Source: Streptomyces glaucescens (lineage in GTDB: Bacteria; Actinomycetota; Actinomycetes; Streptomycetales; Streptomycetaceae). From it: DNA of 64,000 nucleotides. Location of the stretch: NCBI RefSeq assembly GCF_000761215.1, contig NZ_CP009438.1, positions 5,287,501-5,351,500 of the forward strand. Direction: 5' to 3'. Below the pieces are notes generated by a model that saw only the letters and a program-made list of their open reading frames with translations, was not told the DNA's origin and searched no databases. Positions within the stretch are counted from its first letter, which is position 1; each line of letters starts with the position of its first letter. Both the position numbers and the translations under genes were made by a program. This document shows positions 10,939-18,445 of the stretch, piece by piece.

Positions 10939-13557
10939 GTGAAGGCGATCCGTCGATTCACCGTCCGTCCCGTTCTCCCCGAACCCCTCCGGCCGCTGAG
11001 CGACCTGGCGCGCAACCTGCGCTGGTCCTGGCACGCGGAGACGCGTGATTTATTCCAGTCCGTCGATCCCGACCGCTGGGCCGCCTCGGGCGGTGATCCG
11101 GTGCGGCTGCTGGGCAGCGTGCCGCCCGCCCGGCTCGCCGAGCTGGCCGAGGACCGCCGGTTCCTGCGCCGGCTGACCACGGTCGCCGACGACCTGCACG
11201 ACTACGTCACCGGCGACCGCTGGTACCAGACGCGGTCCGGGGAACTCCCCGCCGCCGTCGCCTACTTCTCACCCGAGTTCGGCATCACCGCCGCCCTCCC
11301 CCAGTACTCCGGCGGCCTCGGCATCCTCGCCGGGGACCACCTCAAGGCGGCCAGCGACCTCGGCGCGCCGCTGATCGGCGTCGGCCTGCTCTACCGGCAC
11401 GGCTACTTCCGCCAGACGCTGTCCCGCGACGGCTGGCAGCAGGAGCACTACCCCGTCCTCGACCCCAACGAGCTGCCCCTCGCCCTGCTGAAGGAGTCCG
11501 ACGGCACGCCCGCCCACGTCGCCCTCGCGCTGCCCGGCGGCCGGTCGCTGCGCGCCCGGATCTGGCTGGCCCAGGTCGGCCGGGTGCCGCTGCTGCTGCT
11601 CGACTCGGACGTCGAGGAGAACGAACCCGGCGAGCGCTGTGTGACCGACCGGCTGTACGGCGGCGGCAGCGAGCACCGGCTGCTCCAGGAGATGCTGCTC
11701 GGCATAGGAGGAGTGCGGGCGGTGCGGACGTACTGCCGGCTCACCGGGCACCCGGAGCCCGAGGTGTTCCACACCAACGAGGGACACGCGGGCTTCCTCG
11801 GCCTGGAGCGGATCGCGGAACTCTGTGCGGACGGCCTGGAGTTCGACTCGGCGCTGGAGGCGGTGCGGGCCGGCACCGTCTTCACCACCCACACGCCCGT
11901 CCCGGCCGGCATCGACCGCTTCGACCGGGAGCTGGTCGCCCGGCACTTCGGCGCCGACGCCGAACTGCCCGCCATCGACGTGGACCGCGTCCTCCAGCTC
12001 GGCAGGGAGACCTACCCCGGCGGTGCGCCCGGCCTGTTCAACATGGCGGTCATGGGCCTGCGCCTGGCCCAGCGCGCCAACGGGGTGTCCCTGCTGCACG
12101 GCAGGGTGAGCCGGGAGATGTTCGCCGGGCTGTGGCCCGGGTTCGACCCCGAGGAGGTGCCGATCACCTCCGTCACCAACGGGGTGCACGCCCCGACCTG
12201 GGTGGCCCCCGAGGTGTTCCGGCTGGGTGCCCGGCAGATCGGCGTCCAGCGCACCGAGGACGCCCTGACCACCGGCGCCTCAGACCGCTGGGACGCCGTC
12301 GCCGACATCCCCGACCAGGACATCTGGGAGCTGCGCCGGACTCTGCGCGAGCAGCTCGTGACGGAGGTGCGCGAACGGCTGCGCACCGCCTGGCGGCAGC
12401 GCGGCGCCGGCACGGCGGAGCTGGGCTGGATCGACGGTGTGCTGGACCCGGACGTCCTGACCATCGGCTTCGCCCGGCGCGTCCCCTCCTACAAGCGGCT
12501 GACGCTGATGCTGCGCGACCGCGACCGGCTGACGGAGCTGCTGCTGCACCCCGAGCGGCCGGTGCAGATCGTCGTGGCGGGCAAGGCGCACCCGGCGGAC
12601 GACGGCGGCAAGCGCCTGATCCAGGAGCTGGTCCGGTTCGCGGACGACCCGCGGGTGCGGCACCGGATCGTCTTCCTCCCCGACTACGGCATGGCGATGG
12701 CGCAGAAGCTCTACCCGGGCTGCGACATCTGGCTGAACAACCCGCTGCGCCCGCTGGAGGCGTGCGGGACGAGCGGCATGAAGGCGGCGCTCAACGGCTG
12801 CCTGAACCTCTCCGTGCTGGACGGCTGGTGGGACGAGTGGTTCCAGCCGGACTTCGGCTGGGCGATCCCCACCGCGGACGGCCACGACACCGACCCGGAC
12901 CGGCGGGACGACATCGAGGCGGCAGCCCTGTACGACCTGCTGGAGCAGCGGATCACCCCGCGCTTCTACGAGCGCGGCCAGGACGGGCTTCCCGACCGCT
13001 GGATCGAGATGGTCCGGCAGACGCTCGGCCGGCTCGGCCCGAAGGTGCTGGCGGGCCGGATGGTCCGGGAGTACGTGGAGCGGCTGTACGCCCCCGCCGC
13101 CCTCTCGCACCGCGCGATGGACCCGGACTCCGCGCGGGAGCTGGCCGAGTGGAAGGCCCGGGTCCGCTCGGCCTGGCACGCGGTGGCGGTCGATCACGTC
13201 GAGACCTCCGCGACCCGGGCCACCGCCGAACTCGGCACCACCCTCACCCTGCGGGTCCGGGTCCGGCTCGGCGAGCTGGCGCCCGACGACGTCGAGGTGC
13301 AGGCGGTGTCCGGGCGTGTGGACTCCGAGGACCGCATCGCCGGCGCCTCGTCCGTGCCGCTCAAGCCGGCCGGCGGCCCCGACATGGAGGGCCGCTGGCT
13401 CTACGAGGGCCCGCTCTGCCTGGACCGCACCGGCCCCTTCGGCTACACCGTCCGCATCCTCCCCGCCCACCGGCTGCTCGCCTCCGGGGCGGAGGCGGGC
13501 CTGCTGGCGGTGCCGACGGACGAGGTGCGGGAGGCGGCGGGGGTGCTGATGCGGTAG
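10939..13557 (+). CDS. glgP: Alpha-glucan (glycogen/maltodextrin) phosphorylase
   Basis: The product is 872 aa. It phosphorolyses alpha-1,4-glucan to glucose 1-phosphate. Seen: an N-terminal DUF3417 region (LSDLARNLRWSWH), AYFSPEFGI, FHTNEGHAGFLGLERI, VTNGVHAPTW, ARRVPSYKRLTL and the PLP-site segment GTSGMKAALNGCLNLSVLDG. The GTG at 10939 has AAGGTGG four bases upstream and gives the family-typical start MKAIRRFTVRPVLPEPL. Codon 38 (11050-11052) is TTA, the rare leucine codon read by the bldA tRNA; I found no other in-frame TTA in the window. It is divergent from glgE and ends 3 bp before the convergent DUF1990 gene. Confidence 0.94.
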   Translation: MKAIRRFTVRPVLPEPLRPLSDLARNLRWSWHAETRDLFQSVDPDRWAASGGDPVRLLGSVPPARLAELAEDRRFLRRLTTVADDLHDYVTGDRWYQTRSGELPAAVAYFSPEFGITAALPQYSGGLGILAGDHLKAASDLGAPLIGVGLLYRHGYFRQTLSRDGWQQEHYPVLDPNELPLALLKESDGTPAHVALALPGGRSLRARIWLAQVGRVPLLLLDSDVEENEPGERCVTDRLYGGGSEHRLLQEMLLGIGGVRAVRTYCRLTGHPEPEVFHTNEGHAGFLGLERIAELCADGLEFDSALEAVRAGTVFTTHTPVPAGIDRFDRELVARHFGADAELPAIDVDRVLQLGRETYPGGAPGLFNMAVMGLRLAQRANGVSLLHGRVSREMFAGLWPGFDPEEVPITSVTNGVHAPTWVAPEVFRLGARQIGVQRTEDALTTGASDRWDAVADIPDQDIWELRRTLREQLVTEVRERLRTAWRQRGAGTAELGWIDGVLDPDVLTIGFARRVPSYKRLTLMLRDRDRLTELLLHPERPVQIVVAGKAHPADDGGKRLIQELVRFADDPRVRHRIVFLPDYGMAMAQKLYPGCDIWLNNPLRPLEACGTSGMKAALNGCLNLSVLDGWWDEWFQPDFGWAIPTADGHDTDPDRRDDIEAAALYDLLEQRITPRFYERGQDGLPDRWIEMVRQTLGRLGPKVLAGRMVREYVERLYAPAALSHRAMDPDSARELAEWKARVRSAWHAVAVDHVETSATRATAELGTTLTLRVRVRLGELAPDDVEVQAVSGRVDSEDRIAGASSVPLKPAGGPDMEGRWLYEGPLCLDRTGPFGYTVRILPAHRLLASGAEAGLLAVPTDEVREAAGVLMR

Positions 13558-13560
13558 GGC

Positions 13561-14079
13561 TCAGCCCTCCGGGTCCCGGCCGCACAGGGCGCGCAGCACC
13601 TTCCCGCACCGCCTTGCGTAGGCGTGCTGGAGCCCACGGGTGGCCGGGCCGCCGGCCTTGGCGTACCAGCGGGCCGCGCGGCTGAAGGCGGAGACGGTCA
13701 GCCAGACCGTGCCGTCGCCGGTGCGGTTCACGACGAAGGACTCCTCGCCGCACTCGGGGTGGCCGGGCAGGGTGCCGTAGGCCCAGCCGGCGCGGCGGGG
13801 TTCGTCGACGGTCCAGACGATCCGGCAGGGGGCCTTGACCAGTCCGGCGAGTGTGACGGTGACCGTCACGTCCGGGGCGGCGCGGCCGGCGCTCGCGTCG
13901 ATGCCGACGCCCATCGCCCGGTGCATCTCCCAGGTGCACACCGCCTCGGCGGCCCGGCGGAAGATCTCGTGGCCCTCGCCGATCCGGGTGCGGACGTCCA
14001 TGCGGTGGAAGCCGGGCGGGCAGAAACCCGGCTCGCGGGTCGCGCCGACGTCCGCGTAGGTGAATTCCCCAAGAGACAT
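13561..14079 (-). CDS. DUF1990 family protein
   Basis: The product is 172 aa, with the DUF1990 layout: FTYADVGATREPGFCPPGFHRMD at the start, WEMHRAMGVGID, VDEPRRAGWAYGTLPGHPECGEESF in the middle and VSAFSRAARWYAK at the end. The family has no firmly assigned biochemical role. There is no signal peptide or membrane segment. The ATG at 14079 has only a weak purine run upstream. It lies downstream of an M4 peptidase gene on the same strand, beyond two hairpins, so it is probably transcribed separately. Confidence 0.8.
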   Translation of the reverse strand: MSLGEFTYADVGATREPGFCPPGFHRMDVRTRIGEGHEIFRRAAEAVCTWEMHRAMGVGIDASAGRAAPDVTVTVTLAGLVKAPCRIVWTVDEPRRAGWAYGTLPGHPECGEESFVVNRTGDGTVWLTVSAFSRAARWYAKAGGPATRGLQHAYARRCGKVLRALCGRDPEG

Positions 14080-14153
14080 GCGCCCCAGCCTAGGGGGCGT
14101 CCCGTCGGTCCTGCCGGGCTGCCGGGCCCGGCCGACGGGACACCCCCTGGTGC

Positions 14154-14184
14154 GGCACCCGGCGTCGTCCGCCCGCCGGGTGCC
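14154..14184 (-). terminator. Hairpin terminator of the first M4 peptidase gene
   Basis: GGCACCCGGC / GCCGGGTGCC form a perfect 10-bp stem with an 11-nt loop, 23 bp past the peptidase stop. A second inverted repeat (GTCCCGTCGG / CCGACGGGAC, 14099-14141) follows. Neither has a U-tract, as is usual in this genus. Confidence 0.7.
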
Positions 14185-14207
14185 GTCCGGCTGATCCGGT
14201 GCGCCGG

Positions 14208-15878
14208 TCAGTTGACGTTGACGGCCGCCCAGGCCGCGGCCACCGTCTTGTACTCGGTGCTGGTGGCGCCGTAGAGCGCCGAGGCCGCGTTCAGGGTCGC
14301 CGTGCGGGCGCCCTTGTAGTTGGTGGTCGACGTCATGTACGTGGTGAGCGCCTTGTACCAGATCGCCGCGGCCTTGGCGCGGCCGATGCCGGTGACCGTG
14401 GAGCCGTTGTACGTCGGGGAGTTGTAGCTGACGCCGTTGACGGTCTTGGCGCCGCTGCCCTCGCTGAGCAGGTAGAAGAAGTGGTTCGCGGGGCCGGAGG
14501 AGTAGTGGACGTCCAGGCTGCCCAGCGACGCGGACCAGTAGTCGGCCGAGGCGCCGTCCTTGCTCGGCTTGTCCATGTGGCGCAGCGGGGTGCCGTCGCC
14601 GTTGATGTCGATCTTCTCGCCGATGAGGTAGTCACCCGGGTCGGAGGGGTTGCCCGCGGAGAACTCGACCGCCGCGCCGAAGATGTCGGAGGTGGCCTCG
14701 TTGAGGCCGCCGGACTCACCGGAGTAGTTGAGGCCCGCGGTGTTCGAGGTGACGCCGTGGGTCATCTCGTGGGCGGCGACGTCCAGCGAGGTGAGCGGCT
14801 TGGTGTTGCCCTCGCCGTCGCCGTACGTCATGCAGAAGCAGCTGTCGGACCAGAAGGCGTTGACGTAGGCGTTGCCGTAGTGGACGCGCGAGTAGGCGGC
14901 CTTGCCGTCGTTCTTGATGCCGTTGCGGCCGAAGGTGTTCTTGTAGTAGTCCCAGGTGGCCTGGGCGCCGTAGGCGGCGTCGACGGCGGCCGTCTGGTCG
15001 GTGGAGGAGCTGGAGGCGGTGCCGGTGCCCCAGGTGTCGTCGGCGTCGGTGAACAGGGTGCCGGCCGAGCCGCTGGTGGAGCGGGCCTTGTTGTACGTCT
15101 TGTGGCCGCCGCGCGAGCGGTCGTAGAGCTGGTACGCCGAGCCCGACAGGTAGGTGCCGAGGGTGACGGTGCCGTTGTAGAGGCCCTTGCCGGTGCCGGT
15201 CTCGATGCCCTGGTACTCGTAGAGCTTCTCGCCGGTGGCCGCGTCGGTGATGACGTGCAGCTCGTTCGGGGTGCCGTCCGACTGGAAGCCGCCGACGACC
15301 GTCTCGTAGGCGAGGGTGGGCCTGCCGTCCGCCGCCCAGATCACCTTGCGCGGGGCCTTGGCGGCGTCCGGCCGGGTGCCGCCGAGCGCCTTGGCCCGCT
15401 TGAGGGCCCGGCTCTCGGCACCGGCCGCGCTGATCTCGGGGGTGAGGTCGGCGACCGCGATGCGGGCCTTGACGGCCTTGGTGACGCCCTCGGTCTTCCC
15501 GGCCGGGCTCTCGTGCACGACGAGGTCGCCGCCGAGGACGGGGAGTCCGGCGTAGGTGCGCTCGTAGCGGGTGTGGAGACTGCCGTCGGCGTCCTTGACG
15601 ACGTCGCGGACGACCAGTTCCTCCCGGGCGCCGAGGCCTATCTCGTCGGCGGTCCGCTCGGTGGCGGCGTCGGCCTGGCGGATCAGGGCCGTGCGGGTGG
15701 CGGGGGAGAGGGCCAGCGGGGTGGCGGCGCGGGCGGCCGGCACCGCGGAGGAGTCCTGGGCGGTGGCGGCACCGGTGGTGAGACCGGTGGTGAGGAGGGC
15801 TCCGGCGGCGACCGCGGTGGCCAGCGCGAGGGTGGTGCGCCGGTGACGCGCGGAACGACGGGAGGGCGTGGGGGACAC
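14208..15878 (-). CDS. Secreted M4 (thermolysin-like) metallopeptidase
   Basis: The product is 556 aa. Seen: a basic n-region followed by an Ala/Thr-rich hydrophobic core ending near ATAQ at about residue 41 (Sec signal), then an FTP propeptide (TRYERTYAGLPVLGGDLVVH) and a PepSY-like segment (RKVIWAADGRPTLAYETVV). The catalytic domain follows with AAHEMTHGVTS (HExxH) and the downstream zinc ligand in GGLNEATSDIFGAAVEF, then a C-terminal M4 domain with DVHYSSGPANHFFYLLSEG. It is exported as a zymogen that processes itself. The GTG start has AAGGAG five bases upstream. It ends without an accessory domain. It is the closest relative in the window of the next gene upstream. Confidence 0.93.
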   Translation of the reverse strand: MSPTPSRRSARHRRTTLALATAVAAGALLTTGLTTGAATAQDSSAVPAARAATPLALSPATRTALIRQADAATERTADEIGLGAREELVVRDVVKDADGSLHTRYERTYAGLPVLGGDLVVHESPAGKTEGVTKAVKARIAVADLTPEISAAGAESRALKRAKALGGTRPDAAKAPRKVIWAADGRPTLAYETVVGGFQSDGTPNELHVITDAATGEKLYEYQGIETGTGKGLYNGTVTLGTYLSGSAYQLYDRSRGGHKTYNKARSTSGSAGTLFTDADDTWGTGTASSSSTDQTAAVDAAYGAQATWDYYKNTFGRNGIKNDGKAAYSRVHYGNAYVNAFWSDSCFCMTYGDGEGNTKPLTSLDVAAHEMTHGVTSNTAGLNYSGESGGLNEATSDIFGAAVEFSAGNPSDPGDYLIGEKIDINGDGTPLRHMDKPSKDGASADYWSASLGSLDVHYSSGPANHFFYLLSEGSGAKTVNGVSYNSPTYNGSTVTGIGRAKAAAIWYKALTTYMTSTTNYKGARTATLNAASALYGATSTEYKTVAAAWAAVNVN

Positions 15879-15951
15879 ACAAACTCCTTGGTGGGGGTTG
15901 CGGGGAAGCTGTGCGGCGGGTGGGGGAAGCCTGGCATCGGTGGTGCGTACA

Positions 15952-15984
15952 TGTCAGGACCCTGAAGTGATGTTGGCCGAAAAC
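15952..15984 (-). promoter_or_regulatory. Shared motif upstream of the M4 peptidase gene (copy 1)
   Basis: Read toward the gene: TTCGGCCAAC, 12 nt, TCCTGACA, ending 74 bp before the start codon. The same two blocks with identical 12-nt spacing lie upstream of the paralogous gene (18302-18334). On the opposite strand the first block reads TTGGCCGAAAA, resembling the AdpA consensus TGGCSNGWWY in 8 of 10 positions. Assignment to AdpA is inference. Confidence 0.5.
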
Positions 15985-16030
15985 CGACTGCCAAGAAAAC
16001 GTTTCGGGAAGGTAAAGCGGGTATACGAAA

Positions 16031-16071
16031 GGGGCGCCGCCCCAGGGGAGTTGCCCCCGGCACGGCGCCCC
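16031..16071 (-). terminator. Hairpin terminator of the P-domain peptidase gene
   Basis: GGGGCGCCG / CGGCGCCCC form a perfect 9-bp outer stem with further internal pairing of the C- and G-runs, starting 20 bp after the stop codon. Confidence 0.7.
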
Positions 16072-16091
16072 GCGCGCTGCCCGCTCCCGGT

Positions 16092-18140
16092 TTACGGGAA
16101 GGTCAGCTTCCAGCTGTTGATGTACCCGGTGTCGGCGGCCGCGTTGTCCTGCACCCGCAGCAGCCAGGTGCCGTTGGCCACCTCGGACGAGGCGTTCACC
16201 GTGTACGTGGTGTTGAGGTTGTCCGCGCTGCCTCCGGTGCCGTAGCCCTTCAGCGTGTAGGCCGTGCCGTCGGGCGCGACCAGCTGCACCTGGAGGTCAC
16301 CGATGTAGGTGTGCACGATGTCCACCGCGACCTGGAGGTTGCTCGGCGCGTTGCCGGTGCGGCCCGTCACGGTGATCGGCGAGGTGACCGCGGCGCCCCG
16401 GTCCGGGATCGCCACGTCGGCGGTGTTCTCGAACGACGTGCCGCCACCGCCGCCGCCGGAGCGCGAGCCGACCGCGACGCCCGCCCACGCGTCCTGCACC
16501 GCCTTGTACTCGGCGCTCGTGGTGCCGTACAGCTCACCCGCGGCCGCCAGCGTCCCGGTGCGGGCGCCCGCGTAGTTGGTGGTGGAGGTGAACTTGGTGG
16601 TGAGCGCCTTGAACCAGATCTGCTCCGCCTTGGCCCGGCCGATGCCGGTGACCGGCAGCCCGTCCGCGGTGGGCGAGTTGTAGCTGACGCCGTTGATGGT
16701 CTTGGCGCCGCTGCCCTCGCTCAGCAGGTAGAAGAAGTGGTTCGCCGGGCCGGAGGAGTAGTGCACGTCGATCGAGCCGATACCGGAGTACCAGTTGTCC
16801 TTCGACGAGCCGTCCTTGCTCGGCTTGTCCATGTAGCGCAGCGGCGTGCCGTCGCCGTTGATGTTGATCTCCTCGCCGATGAGGTAGTCACCGACGTCGG
16901 AGGAGTTGTTCGCGGAGAACTCGACGGCCGCGCCGAGGATGTCGGAGGTCGCCTCGTTCAGGCCGCCGGACTCGCCGCTGTAGACCAGCTTGGCCGTCAC
17001 CGACGTCAGGCCGTGGGTCATCTCGTGCGCGGCCACGTCGATCGAGGTCAGCGGGTTGGCGTTGCCGGAGCCGTCGCCGTAGGTCATGCAGAAGCAGCTG
17101 TCGGACCAGAACGCGTTGACGTAGTTGTTGCCGTAGTGGACCCGCGAGTAGGCGCCGACGCCGTCGCCGCGGATGCCGTTGCGGCCGTGCACGTTCTTGT
17201 AGTAGTCCCAGGTCAGCGCGGCCCCGTAGTGGGCGTCGGCGCCCGCCGACTCCAGGTTGGACGGGGTGCCGTTGCCCCACACGTCGTCCGGGCCGGAGAA
17301 CAGCGTCCCGGTGCCCGAGGTGCCGCGGTTGAGGTTGTACGTCTTGTGGCCGCCGCGCGCGCCGTCGGTCAGGTTGTACGTCGACCCCGACTGCGTGGTG
17401 GTCAGCGGCACCGTGCCGCTGTACACCGTGTGCCCGGTGCCGGTCTGGACGGCCTCCCACTCGAAGAGCTTCTCCCCGGTCGCTGCGTCCGTGACGACGT
17501 GCAGCTCCTGCGGTGTGCCGTCGTGCTGGAAGCCGCCGACGACCGTCTCCCAGGCGAGGGTCGGCGTGCCGTTCGCGGCCCAGATCACCTTGCGCGGCGC
17601 GCGGTTGACGTCGGGGCTCGTGGCCTCCTCCGCCTTCGCGGCGGCCAGCGCCTGCCGCTCGGCGCGCGCGGCGCCCACCGCCGGGGTGAGGGTGGCCGGC
17701 TTGATCGCGGCCCGGGTGGCCCGCGCGACACCCTCGGTGCTGCCGTCCTTCGCCGTCTTGACGACCAGGTCGCCGCCGAGGACGGGCAGGCCCGCGTAGG
17801 TGCGCTCGTAGCGGGTGTGGGTGGTGCCGTCACGGTCCTGGACGACGTCCCGGACGACGAGCTTCTCCTGGGCGCCGAGGCGCAGTTGCCGGGCCGTGTC
17901 CGCCTTGCCGGCCTCGGCCTCGCGTATCAGCTCGGCGCGCTGGGCGGGGGTGAGCTTCTTGGGCAGGGCGCCCGGGTCCGCGGCGGCCGACGCCGACGGT
18001 GCCCGGTCCGGGGCGGCGGTCGCGGCACCGGACTGCACGGCGGCGGCGACGAGGGCGGCGACCCCGACCAGCGCTACGGCCGCGGCCCGGCGGCGGGGGG
18101 TGTGGGAGGTGCGTCTGTGAGAGGAAGTGCTGCTCAACAC
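16092..18140 (-). CDS. Secreted M4 metallopeptidase with C-terminal proprotein convertase P-domain
   Basis: The product is 682 aa. Seen: a signal peptide (RRRAAAVALVGVAALVAAAV, cleavage near TAAPD), an FTP/PepSY propeptide, a catalytic AAHEMTHGLTS and GGLNEATSDILG, and the conserved YSSGPANHFFYLLSEG. A six-Gly linker near residue 560 is followed by a P-domain-like beta module (ENTADVAIPDRGAAVTSPI to GYINSWKLTFP) of about 115 aa. P-domains often assist folding or substrate binding in secreted bacterial peptidases. The GTG at 18140 lies only 3 nt after AAGGAG; the adjacent TTG at 18137 has better spacing and could be the real start. It is a tandem paralogue of the following gene. Confidence 0.92.
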   Translation of the reverse strand: MLSSTSSHRRTSHTPRRRAAAVALVGVAALVAAAVQSGAATAAPDRAPSASAAADPGALPKKLTPAQRAELIREAEAGKADTARQLRLGAQEKLVVRDVVQDRDGTTHTRYERTYAGLPVLGGDLVVKTAKDGSTEGVARATRAAIKPATLTPAVGAARAERQALAAAKAEEATSPDVNRAPRKVIWAANGTPTLAWETVVGGFQHDGTPQELHVVTDAATGEKLFEWEAVQTGTGHTVYSGTVPLTTTQSGSTYNLTDGARGGHKTYNLNRGTSGTGTLFSGPDDVWGNGTPSNLESAGADAHYGAALTWDYYKNVHGRNGIRGDGVGAYSRVHYGNNYVNAFWSDSCFCMTYGDGSGNANPLTSIDVAAHEMTHGLTSVTAKLVYSGESGGLNEATSDILGAAVEFSANNSSDVGDYLIGEEININGDGTPLRYMDKPSKDGSSKDNWYSGIGSIDVHYSSGPANHFFYLLSEGSGAKTINGVSYNSPTADGLPVTGIGRAKAEQIWFKALTTKFTSTTNYAGARTGTLAAAGELYGTTSAEYKAVQDAWAGVAVGSRSGGGGGGTSFENTADVAIPDRGAAVTSPITVTGRTGNAPSNLQVAVDIVHTYIGDLQVQLVAPDGTAYTLKGYGTGGSADNLNTTYTVNASSEVANGTWLLRVQDNAAADTGYINSWKLTFP

Positions 18141-18301
18141 TGACTCCTTATGCGCGGCCGCGGGTCACGCGGCCAGGGGAGACCGGGCGGCGGGTGGGCC
18201 GTCCGGGCGTGCGTGGAGCTGCGCCGCGCCACAGCAGCGGACTGGTCCTGTGGGGTTGCTGTGAGGCGGCCGTGGGAAGAGTGGCAGCACCGCGCCACTC
18301 C

Positions 18302-18334
18302 TGTCAGGAGCGCGTCAGGAAGTTGGCCGGAAAT
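18302..18334 (-). promoter_or_regulatory. Shared motif upstream of the P-domain M4 peptidase gene (copy 2)
   Basis: Read toward the gene: TTCCGGCCAAC, 12 nt, TCCTGACA, ending about 160 bp before the start codon, with the same blocks and spacing as 15952-15984. On the opposite strand, TGGCCGGAAA matches the AdpA consensus at 9 of 10 positions. Confidence 0.5.
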
Positions 18335-18372
18335 CGTTCGTTGTCCGGGAGTTCACGTTCGATATACGGACT

Positions 18373-18397
18373 GTCCCCCGTCGGTGTGACGGGGGAC
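18373..18397 (-). terminator. Terminator of the alpha-amylase gene
   Basis: GTCCCCCGTC-GGTGT-GACGGGGGAC is a perfect 10-bp stem with a 5-nt loop, about 50 bp past the amylase stop. The 305-bp gap 18141-18445 otherwise holds the shared motif (18302-18334) and an AT-rich GATATAC stretch at 18361; I see no gene in it. Confidence 0.75.
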
Positions 18398-18445
18398 GTG
18401 GCCGGATCACGCCGGTGGGGAGAGCGTGCCGCTTCCCCTCTCGCG

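Noticed and set aside
14199..18143. Long plus-strand frames across the M4 peptidases
   Set aside because: They are composition shadows; the minus strand carries signal peptides and zinc motifs.
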